Assembly: GCF_002752675.1 (NCBI RefSeq)
Contig: NZ_CP024608.1
Location: forward strand, 2,914,001 to 2,978,000
Length of the DNA stretch: 64,000 nt
Source: Massilia violaceinigra
GTDB taxonomy: Bacteria; Pseudomonadota; Gammaproteobacteria; Burkholderiales; Burkholderiaceae_D
Direction of reading: 5' to 3'
The notes below the pieces were generated by a model. The model was not told the DNA's origin, ran no database searches, and saw nothing but the letters and a program-made list of their open reading frames with translations. The position numbers and the translations under genes are program-made. Of this stretch, positions 57,343 through 64,000 are shown in pieces; position 1 is the stretch's first letter, and each line of letters opens with the position of its first letter.

Positions 57343-58047
57343 TTACTCTGCGTCTTTTTTGGCGACGCGCTTGATGACTTTTTTGACCGGCACGGCGTCC
57401 GCTGGTGCTTTTGGCGCCTTGACGGCGGCTGCGCGTTTCGGCGGCAGTGCCTTGAGGGCCTTGACGGCTGCTTCTTCGGTCTTGGTCGCGGCGACCTTGA
57501 CCACTTTGCCGACAGCTTTCGACGCTGCTTTTTTGGCAGGCGCCTTTTTGGCGGCGGCCGGGGTCTTGGCGGCAGCGGCTTTTTTGGCTGCTGGTTTGCG
57601 TTCGTTGACCGGCTTGACTTCAGGCGCTTCCTGGGTCGAGGCGAGGTGCTTCGACTTCGGCTTCGCTTCGGCCGCTTCGGCTGCTTCCACGGTGCCTTTG
57701 CGCTTGGCCGCGCCGAGCTTCACAGGCTTGTCGCCCCAGATTTCTTCGAGACGGTAGTACTGGCGGATCGCCGGCTGCATGATGTGGACGATCATGTCGC
57801 CCAGATCGACCAGGACCCATTCGCCGGTGTCTTCGCCTTCGATGCCGATCACGTCGCCGCCGGCTGCCTTGACCTTGTCGCGCACGGAGGCGGCAAGCGC
57901 CTTGGTCTGACGGTTGGAGGTGCCGGAAACGACGGCGATGCGGTCAAAAAGGCTGGTCAGGTGAACGGTATCGAACACGGTAATGTCCTGGCCCTTCACA
58001 TCTTCGAGGGCGTCGACGACGAGGGTCTGCAGTTTTTTAATATCCAT
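57343..58047 (-). CDS. rsfS: ribosomal silencing factor RsfS with long Lys/Ala-rich tail
   Basis: 234 residues. The first ~115 are a complete RsfS domain (VDALEDVKGQDITVFDTVHL, GDVIGIEGEDTGEWVLVDLG, VHIMQPAIRQYYRLEEIWGD), which binds ribosomal protein uL14 and blocks subunit joining in starvation. The remaining ~120 residues are Lys/Ala/Pro-rich (AKKAAAAKTPAAAKKAPAKK and similar), like the tails of histone-H1-like proteins; most RsfS proteins lack this. Its ATG overlaps the nadD stop by one base (TAATG). Confidence 0.94.
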   Translation of the reverse strand: MDIKKLQTLVVDALEDVKGQDITVFDTVHLTSLFDRIAVVSGTSNRQTKALAASVRDKVKAAGGDVIGIEGEDTGEWVLVDLGDMIVHIMQPAIRQYYRLEEIWGDKPVKLGAAKRKGTVEAAEAAEAKPKSKHLASTQEAPEVKPVNERKPAAKKAAAAKTPAAAKKAPAKKAASKAVGKVVKVAATKTEEAAVKALKALPPKRAAAVKAPKAPADAVPVKKVIKRVAKKDAE

Positions 58048-58697
58048 TAGATTTCGTATAAATTATGTTGTTGAATATAGTCTAGCACTACCGGGGAGAT
58101 AAGCGAGTTTGCCTTCTCGCCCCGTTGTAATGCCGCACGAATCTGGGTGGCGGAGATGTCCACGTCCAGCGTCTCGGCCAGGTAAGCCCTGCCGGACGGG
58201 GTGTTACGCAATTGCGCCAGGCTGCCCCGGCGCATGGTGAGTTCTTCGGCGACGGCCGCCGGCAATGCCGCATCGGCCATCGAAAATCCCGGGCGCGCAG
58301 CCACGCCGATATGGGCCAGCTCGAACAGCGCGCGCCATTCGCGCCAGCTGTCGAGCTGCTGCAGCTGGTCCGATCCCATCAGGAATACGATCGATGCCTG
58401 CGGCCCGAGTTCGGCGCGCACGCTGCGCAATGTGTCGATGGTGTAGGTCGGCGTGCCGCGTTCGATTTCCTGCAGGTCCAGCGCGACCGGGCGAGCAGCG
58501 CCGGCAAAGGCCAGGCGCAGCATGGCGACGCGGTCGGCGTCGCCGGCCTGCAAGCGGCTCTTCTGCCACGGACTGCCGGCCGGCAGGATGCGCAGCTGGT
58601 CCGGTTCGAGCAGGGTGGCAAACAAGGTGGCCAGCGCCACATGACCATTATGAACCGGATCGAAACTGCCTCCCAGCAGTGCGACGCACAAGGTCAC
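58047..58697 (-). CDS. nadD: nicotinate-nucleotide adenylyltransferase
   Basis: 216-residue enzyme of NAD synthesis. Motifs: [19 protein letters not shown] (nucleotidyltransferase HxGH), [30 protein letters not shown] and [10 protein letters not shown] (ISxTxxR). The start is GTG 58697, overlapping the hemF stop as GTGA; the long open frame further upstream is out of register with hemF and not coding. Confidence 0.94.
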   Translation of the reverse strand: MTLCVALLGGSFDPVHNGHVALATLFATLLEPDQLRILPAGSPWQKSRLQAGDADRVAMLRLAFAGAARPVALDLQEIERGTPTYTIDTLRSVRAELGPQASIVFLMGSDQLQQLDSWREWRALFELAHIGVAARPGFSMADAALPAAVAEELTMRRGSLAQLRNTPSGRAYLAETLDVDISATQIRAALQRGEKANSLISPVVLDYIQQHNLYEI

Positions 58698-59605
58698 GTA
58701 AGGAGCCAGTCGCGATGGACCAGAAAGTCGCTGTACAGCGCCGCTTCGGCGCTGCCGGCTTCCGGATGCCAGTCGTAGCGCCACTTGACGATCGGCGGCA
58801 TCGACATCAGGATCGCTTCCGTGCGTCCGCCCGACTGCAGGCCGAACAGGGTGCCGCGGTCCCACACCAGATTGAATTCCACATAGCGGCCGCGCCGGTA
58901 GGCCTGGAAATCGCGTTCGCGTTCGCCGTACGGCGTGTCCTTGCGGGCCATCAGGATCGGCAGGTAGGCCTTGACGAAGGAATCGCCCACGCTTTGCGTC
59001 ATCGCGTACGACAGGTCGAAACCGGCTTCGTTGAAGTCGTCGAAGAAGATCCCGCCCACGCCGCGCGGCTCCTTGCGGTGTTTCAGGTAAAAGTAATCGT
59101 CGCACCAGCGCTTGAAGCGCGCGTGCAGCGTGCTGCCGAAGGGCGCGAGCGCATCGTGGCAGCTCTGGTGGAAGTGGCGCGTATCGCCTTCGTCGCCGTA
59201 ATAGGGCGTCAGGTCCATGCCGCCGCCGAACCACCATACCGGCTCTTCGCCGGGTGCGGTGGCGGTGAAGAAGCGCACGTTCATGTGGACCGTCGGCGCG
59301 TACGGATTGCGCGGATGGACCACCAGCGACACGCCCATCGCTTCCCAGGCGCGGCCGGCCAGTTCGGGACGTGACGCCGCGGCCGATGGCGGCAGGTTGG
59401 CGCCCATCACGTGCGAGAAATTGACGCCGCCGCGTTCCAGGACATTGCCTTCCTCGATCAGGCGCGAAATGCCGCCGCCGCCTTCGGGACGTTCCCATTC
59501 TTCACGCAGGAACGGCTTGCCGTCGGCGTCTTCGAGCGCTTGCACGATGCGCGCTTGCAGGTCGAGTAGCCAGGCCTTGACGGCCGCAGGGGAAGGGGAT
59601 GACAT
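58694..59605 (-). CDS. hemF: oxygen-dependent coproporphyrinogen III oxidase
   Basis: 303-residue enzyme of haem synthesis (coproporphyrinogen III to protoporphyrinogen IX using O2). Motifs: [74 protein letters not shown] and [23 protein letters not shown] 59605 gives the normal length. First gene of the nadD-rsfS-rlmH-maf-rng run. Confidence 0.96.
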   Translation of the reverse strand: MSSPSPAAVKAWLLDLQARIVQALEDADGKPFLREEWERPEGGGGISRLIEEGNVLERGGVNFSHVMGANLPPSAAASRPELAGRAWEAMGVSLVVHPRNPYAPTVHMNVRFFTATAPGEEPVWWFGGGMDLTPYYGDEGDTRHFHQSCHDALAPFGSTLHARFKRWCDDYFYLKHRKEPRGVGGIFFDDFNEAGFDLSYAMTQSVGDSFVKAYLPILMARKDTPYGERERDFQAYRRGRYVEFNLVWDRGTLFGLQSGGRTEAILMSMPPIVKWRYDWHPEAGSAEAALYSDFLVHRDWLLT

Positions 59606-59695
59606 CGGGGAGCGGGATCGGGGAATAAAAATTGAGGACGAATTGTACACCGTACAGGTGTTTTATGATATGTGCTGGATCGTTAAACTAAAAAC

Positions 59696-59784
59696 CGTCG
59701 TTCCCGCGCAGGCGGGAACCCAAGTTTATTTGCTTAGCCTGTGGCTTCGGCGCGAACTTGGGTTCCCGCCTGCGCGGGAACGAC
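59696..59784. repeat. REP-like inverted-repeat element, copy 2
   Basis: Same structure as 37082-37170: arms at about 59696-59725 and 59754-59784 in inverted orientation around a ~28-base spacer, each with the inner TTCCCGC-GCAG-GCGGGAA hairpin and CCCAAGTT. The spacer sequence differs from copy 1. A run of ten G (59785-59794) directly follows. It fills the gap between the hemF start and the purD stop. Confidence 0.85.
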
Positions 59785-59817
59785 GGGGGGGGGGCGACAT
59801 TAACGACGGCGGGATGC

Positions 59818-61086
59818 CTAGTGCTTCAACCCACGCCACCCGATATCACGGCGGAACTGCGCGCCGTTGAAGTGGATCTTGTCGACCGTCTCGTAAGCCT
59901 GCTTCTGCGCCATCTTCACGCTGTCGCCCAGGCCGACCACGCACAGCACGCGTCCACCGCTGGTCACCAGCTTGCCGCCGGCCTGCTGCGTACCCGCATG
60001 GAAGGTCACGCATTCCGGCGTTTCGGCGGGAATCCCGTCGATCACATCGCTCTTGCGCGGGTCGTCCGGATAGCCGGCGGCGGCCATCACCACGCCCACC
60101 GCCGTGCGGCGGTCCCATTCCAGTTCGACCGTGTCGAGCGTGCCGTTCACCGCATGCTCCATCACCGTCACCAGGTCGCTCTTGAGGCGCGCCATGATCG
60201 GCTGCGTCTCGGGGTCGCCCATGCGGCAGTTGAATTCCAGCGTCTTCGGGTTGCCTTTGTCGTCGATCATCAAGCCCGCATACAGGAAGCCGGTGAACGG
60301 AATGCCGTCCTTGGCCATGCCGTTGATGGTCGGGTTGATAATCTCGCGCATCACGCGCGCATGCATGGCCGGCGTGACGATCGGCGCCGGCGAATATGCG
60401 CCCATGCCGCCCGTGTTCGGACCTTCATCGGCATCCTTGAGGCGCTTGTGATCCTGGCTGGTGGCCAGCGCCAGGATGTTCTTCCCGTCGCACATGACGA
60501 TGAAGCTCGCTTCCTCGCCCGCCAAAAACTCTTCGATCACGATGCGCGCGCCGGCGTCGCCGAAACGATTGTCGGCCAGCATATGGTCGACCGCCTGGTG
60601 CGCTTCTTCCAGTGTCATCGCGACAACCACGCCTTTGCCGGCCGCCAGGCCGTCGGCCTTGATGACGATCGGCGCGCCGTTGGCGTCGATGTAGGCGTGC
60701 GCCTGCGCCACGTCCGAAAACGTCTGGTAAGTCGCCGTCGGAATGCCGTGGCGCTGCATGAAGGCCTTGGCGAAGTCCTTCGAGCTTTCCAGCTGCGCCG
60801 CTTCTTTGGTGGGCCCGAAAATCTTCAGGCCGCGGCCGCGGAACAGGTTGACGATGCCGGCCGCCAGCGGCGTCTCGGGACCGACCACGGTCAGGGCGAT
60901 GCCTTCGCGCTGGACGAATTCGGCCAGCTGCTCCGGATCGGTCAGGTCGACGTTGACGAGACGGATGTCGCGCGCCGTGCCGCCATTGCCCGGGGCAACG
61001 TACACCATCTGGATACGTTCGGATTGGGCCAGTTTCCAGGCCAGTGCATGTTCACGGCCGCCAGAGCCGACTACCAGGATTTTCAT
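59818..61086 (-). CDS. purD: phosphoribosylamine-glycine ligase
   Basis: 422-residue ATP-grasp enzyme of purine synthesis (GAR synthetase). Motifs: ILVVGSGGREHALAWKLAQS, VGPETPLAAGIVNLFRGRGL, PIVIKADGLAAGKGVVVA, GDAGARIVIEEFLAGEEASF, GPNTGGMGAYSPAPI and LEFNCRMGDPETQPIMARL. Complete. Seven bases after yebC. Confidence 0.97.
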   Translation of the reverse strand: MKILVVGSGGREHALAWKLAQSERIQMVYVAPGNGGTARDIRLVNVDLTDPEQLAEFVQREGIALTVVGPETPLAAGIVNLFRGRGLKIFGPTKEAAQLESSKDFAKAFMQRHGIPTATYQTFSDVAQAHAYIDANGAPIVIKADGLAAGKGVVVAMTLEEAHQAVDHMLADNRFGDAGARIVIEEFLAGEEASFIVMCDGKNILALATSQDHKRLKDADEGPNTGGMGAYSPAPIVTPAMHARVMREIINPTINGMAKDGIPFTGFLYAGLMIDDKGNPKTLEFNCRMGDPETQPIMARLKSDLVTVMEHAVNGTLDTVELEWDRRTAVGVVMAAAGYPDDPRKSDVIDGIPAETPECVTFHAGTQQAGGKLVTSGGRVLCVVGLGDSVKMAQKQAYETVDKIHFNGAQFRRDIGWRGLKH

Positions 61087-61092
61087 AGGAGC

Positions 61093-61818
61093 TTAATCTT
61101 CGATCAGGACGTTGGTATAGACTTCCTGCACATCGTCGAGGTTCTCGAGCGCGTCGAGAATTTTTTGCATCTTGATGCCGTCTTCGCCGCCGATCACGGT
61201 CTCGGTCGACGGTTTCATGATGATCTCGGCCACTTCGGCCTTGAAGCCGGCAGCTTCCAGTGCTTCCTTCACGGTGGCGAAGGAGAACGGATCGCACAGC
61301 ACTTCGAAGCCGCCTTCCTCGTCGGCCACCACATCTTCGGCGCCCGCTTCAAGGGCCGCTTCCATCAACTTGTCTTCGTCCACGCCGGGCGCGAACAGGA
61401 ACTGGCCGCAGTGCTTGAACATGAAGGCGACCGAACCTTCGGTGCCCATGTTGCCGCCGTGTTTATTGAAGGCGTGACGCACTTCGGCCACCGTGCGTAC
61501 ACGGTTGTCGGTCATGCAGTCGACGATGATGGCCGCGCCGCCGATGCCGTAGCCTTCGTAGCGCACTTCTTCGTAGTTCACGCCTTCGAGCCCGCCCGAG
61601 CCGCGCTGGATGGCGCGCGCGACGTTCTCTTTCGGCATATTGGCGTCAGCCGCCTTGTCCACCGCCAGGCGCAGGCGCGGATTGGTGGCGATGTCGGGGC
61701 CGCCCATGCGCGCGCCAACGGTGATTTCCTTGATCAATCGGGTCCAGATCTTGCCGCGCTTGGCGTCGGTAGCGGCCTTCTTGTGCTTGATATTGGCCCA
61801 TTTGCTGTGTCCAGCCAT
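61093..61818 (-). CDS. YebC/PmpR-family protein
   Basis: 241 residues, full-length YebC family: [20 protein letters not shown] at the start, [40 protein letters not shown], and [10 protein letters not shown] in the middle domain. Family members act as DNA-binding regulators or as factors easing ribosome stalling. Co-directional with purD. Confidence 0.95.
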   Translation of the reverse strand: MAGHSKWANIKHKKAATDAKRGKIWTRLIKEITVGARMGGPDIATNPRLRLAVDKAADANMPKENVARAIQRGSGGLEGVNYEEVRYEGYGIGGAAIIVDCMTDNRVRTVAEVRHAFNKHGGNMGTEGSVAFMFKHCGQFLFAPGVDEDKLMEAALEAGAEDVVADEEGGFEVLCDPFSFATVKEALEAAGFKAEVAEIIMKPSTETVIGGEDGIKMQKILDALENLDDVQEVYTNVLIED

Positions 61819-61929
61819 GTCGAAATTTCCTTAGACGGTATGCATCAGTGGCCGATATTTTACCATAGCGGCCCTGCCAAAATCCGCCGGTCCCCAGCCA
61901 GTTTGCGCGATTCGTTCTACAATCGGTGC

Positions 61930-62850
61930 ATGAACAAAAGCGCAACGGCTGTCGCCGCCCACTCGACCCCGCGCCCCGCCCTGCTGGCCGGCCTGACCCT
62001 CGCCATCTCGGGCGCGGTGCTGTTTTCGGCCAAGGCCGTCCTGGCCAAGCTGATGTACCGCTACCAGGTCGACGCCGTCACCGTGCTCGCTTTCCGCATG
62101 TTGTTCTCGCTGCCGGTGTTCGCCGCTGTCGCGTTCTGGAAGATGCGCACCGAAGCGCCGCTGTCGCCGGCCGACCGCTGGCGCCTGGTGTTCCTGGGCG
62201 TGATCGGCTACTACCTCTCCAGTTACCTCGATTTTCTCGGCCTGCAATTCATTTCGGTCGGGCTGGAACGCCTGATCCTGTTCCTCACGCCGACCTTCGT
62301 GCTGCTCATCACCTCAGTGTTCCTCAAGCGGCACATTAGCCGCATCGAGTGGCTGGCCCTCCTTGTATCCTACTGCGGCATCGTGCTGGTGTTCGTGCAC
62401 GACTTGCACGGCGGCGCCGGCAGCACCGCCATCGGCGCGCTGCTGGTGCTCGGCTCGGCCCTGTCGTACGCGGTCTACCTGTTGATGTCGGGCGAGATGG
62501 TGCGCCGCATCGGCTCCCTGCGCCTGGTGGCCTATGCGATGTGCGTATCGAGCGTGGTCTGCATCGGCCAGTTCTTCGTGCTGCGGCCCGTGTCCATGCT
62601 GGTCCAGCCGGCGGCGGTGTACTGGTACTCGCTGGCCAACGGGATTTTCTGCACCGTGCTGCCGGTCTTCATGACCATGATCGCGGTGCAGCGCATCGGC
62701 GCCTCCACCGCGTCGCAGGCCGGCATGATCGGCCCCGTCTCGACTCTGTTCCTCGGCGCGCTGGTACTGGGCGAGCCGATCACCGCCGTGCAGGTCGGCG
62801 GCACGGCGATGGTCCTGGCGGGTATTTACATGCTGTCGAAGAAAAAATAG
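61930..62850 (+). CDS. DMT-superfamily (EamA) transporter
   Basis: 306 residues with ten hydrophobic segments in two EamA repeats (about 20-150 and 165-300; FSAKAVLAKLMYRYQVDAVT, GPVSTLFLGALVLGEPITAV). An inner-membrane metabolite or drug exporter of unknown substrate. ATG 61930 is the first codon consistent with the N-terminal topology. Divergent from yebC; 33 bases before mgsA. Confidence 0.88.
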   Translation: MNKSATAVAAHSTPRPALLAGLTLAISGAVLFSAKAVLAKLMYRYQVDAVTVLAFRMLFSLPVFAAVAFWKMRTEAPLSPADRWRLVFLGVIGYYLSSYLDFLGLQFISVGLERLILFLTPTFVLLITSVFLKRHISRIEWLALLVSYCGIVLVFVHDLHGGAGSTAIGALLVLGSALSYAVYLLMSGEMVRRIGSLRLVAYAMCVSSVVCIGQFFVLRPVSMLVQPAAVYWYSLANGIFCTVLPVFMTMIAVQRIGASTASQAGMIGPVSTLFLGALVLGEPITAVQVGGTAMVLAGIYMLSKKK

Positions 62851-62883
62851 TCACCACACACCCGACCCACGAAAGCAGACCGA

Positions 62884-63276
62884 ATGAGCCACCCCACCAA
62901 GCCCCGCATCGCCCTGATCGCCCACGACAAGAAGAAGGACGACATGATCGTGCTCGCCGCCGAGTACATCGATTTCCTGCGCGGCTGCCAGCTGATGGCG
63001 ACCGGCACCACCGGCGCGCGCCTGATCAAGGAGCTCGGGCTGGCGGTCGAACGCAAGGAGTCCGGCCCGTTCGGCGGCGACCTGCAGATCGGCGCGGCCC
63101 TGGTCGAGGGCCAGATCGACGCGGTGGTGTTCCTGCGCGACCCGATGACGCCGCAGCCGCACGAGCCGGACATCAACGCGCTGGTGCGCGCCTGCGACGT
63201 GCACAATGTGGCCTGCGCCACCAATCTGTCGACCGCCCATTTGCTGCTCTCGCAGCTCAGGCTCGCGGCCGCATAA
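62884..63276 (+). CDS. mgsA: methylglyoxal synthase
   Basis: 130 residues. Converts dihydroxyacetone phosphate to methylglyoxal plus phosphate. Motifs: [14 protein letters not shown] (catalytic His/Asp region), [51 protein letters not shown] (catalytic Asp) and [12 protein letters not shown]. Slightly short but complete. Confidence 0.95.
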   Translation: MSHPTKPRIALIAHDKKKDDMIVLAAEYIDFLRGCQLMATGTTGARLIKELGLAVERKESGPFGGDLQIGAALVEGQIDAVVFLRDPMTPQPHEPDINALVRACDVHNVACATNLSTAHLLLSQLRLAAA

Positions 63277-63305
63277 CCAACCTTGGAATTAACTGGGAGT
63301 TCAGC

Positions 63306-64000
63306 ATGATGGCAAAAGCAATCCGTATCAACCGCACCGGCGGCCCCGAAGTGATGGAATACGTCGATGTGGACGTGGGCGAACCCGGACCGGGCGAAGC
63401 GCGCGTGCGCCACGCCGCCTGCGGCGTCAATTTCATCGACGTGTACTTCCGCACCGGTTTGTATCCGCAGCCGCTGCCGGCGGGGCTGGGCATGGAAGGC
63501 GCCGGGGTGGTCGAGGCGGTGGGCGAGGGCGTGACCGAGGTGGCCGTGGGCGACCGCGTGGCCTACGCGGGCCGTCCGAACGGGGCCTATTCCGAAGTAC
63601 GCAACCTGCCGTCCGCGCTGCTGCTGCGTCTTCCCGACGCGATCTCGTTCGAGACGGGCGCCGCCATGATGCTGCAGGGGCTGACCGTGCAGTACCTGTT
63701 CCGCCGCACCGTGCCGCTCAAGCGCGGCGACACCATCCTGTTCCACGCGGCGGCCGGTGGCGTGGGCCTGATCGCGTCGCAATGGGCGCGCGCGCTCGGC
63801 GTGAACATGATCGGCACCGTCGGTTCCGACGAAAAGGCGGCGCTGGCCAAGGCCAGCGGCTGCAGCCATGTCATCAACTACAACACCGAGGATTTCGTGG
63901 CGCGCGTGATGGAAATCACCGACGGCGAAAAAGTCTCGGTGGTGTACGACTCGATCGGCAAGGATACCTTCACCAAGTCGCTCGACTGCCTGCGCCCGCT
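63306..64000 (+). CDS. zinc-free quinone oxidoreductase (QOR-like), 3' partial
   Basis: Runs off the window; 231 codons visible of an expected ~325. MDR-superfamily NADPH:quinone reductase: IRINRTGGPEVMEYVDVDVG, AACGVNFIDVYFRTGLYPQP, GMEGAGVVEAVGEGV, and the nucleotide site FHAAAGGVGLIASQWARALG. No zinc-binding Cys cluster. GGGAG precedes the tandem ATGATG; 63306 is used, 63309 is equally possible. Confidence 0.9.
   Translation, partial: MMAKAIRINRTGGPEVMEYVDVDVGEPGPGEARVRHAACGVNFIDVYFRTGLYPQPLPAGLGMEGAGVVEAVGEGVTEVAVGDRVAYAGRPNGAYSEVRNLPSALLLRLPDAISFETGAAMMLQGLTVQYLFRRTVPLKRGDTILFHAAAGGVGLIASQWARALGVNMIGTVGSDEKAALAKASGCSHVINYNTEDFVARVMEITDGEKVSVVYDSIGKDTFTKSLDCLRP

Overview
The window reads as chromosome of a high-GC Betaproteobacterium, most likely Oxalobacteraceae (Massilia/Telluria/Duganella group). 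This is inferred from the gene order yebC-purD-hemF-nadD-rsfS-rlmH-maf-rng, a DUF4214-type secreted protein with its own type I secretion system, a PEP-CTERM protein and dense GC-rich coding. No rRNA, tRNA, CRISPR array, transposase or phage gene was seen. The first and last genes are cut by the window edges.

Region 1 (1-15 kb) is a surface-polysaccharide locus. It has an AlgI-like O-acetyltransferase (partial) and its AlgJ/AlgX-like partner, a 1256-residue three-domain glycosyltransferase, a WbdD-like methyltransferase with a coiled coil, and a Wzm/Wzt ABC exporter. An acyltransferase-3 membrane protein, a propeller-like protein of unknown role and a second, orphan Wzt with a different carbohydrate-binding domain follow. 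The Wzm/Wzt/methyltransferase set is the layout of ABC-transporter-dependent O-antigen export with chain-end capping. A small unknown gene is coupled to cysC (APS kinase).

Region 2 (14.7-32.4 kb) looks like one regulatory and secretion unit. A minus-strand gene run holds a CHASE2 class III cyclase, a TPR/beta-barrel outer membrane protein, a VanZ-like protein and a Crp-type regulator whose recognition helix matches E. coli CRP. Divergent from it is a FecR-domain protein, followed by a very large secreted protein (1419 aa, RTX-like repeats, high-expression codon use) and a T1SS operon (ABC protein, HlyD adaptor, TolC-like channel). Convincing CRP-type operators lie upstream of the FecR gene, the secreted-protein gene and the T1SS operon. 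A 68-residue protein and manC follow.

Region 3 (32.4-44.4 kb) carries trhO, dnaE, an LPS cluster (three family-2 glycosyltransferases, an O-antigen ligase/polymerase-type protein, msbA, waaF) and a REP-like inverted-repeat element.

Region 4 (44.4-52 kb) is a tightly overlapping operon: a two-subunit NAD-type formate dehydrogenase (fused NuoE/NuoF-like beta subunit, Cys-containing alpha subunit), fdhD and a TupBCA tungstate transporter. It resembles the tungsten FDH1 of Methylobacterium.

Region 5 (52-64 kb) has small accessory genes (NAD(P)-binding protein, GIY-YIG-like protein, DUF2004-like protein, PEP-CTERM protein), then the housekeeping run rng-maf-rlmH-rsfS-nadD-hemF, purD, yebC, a DMT-family transporter, mgsA and a truncated quinone oxidoreductase. 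A second copy of the REP-like element lies between hemF and purD.
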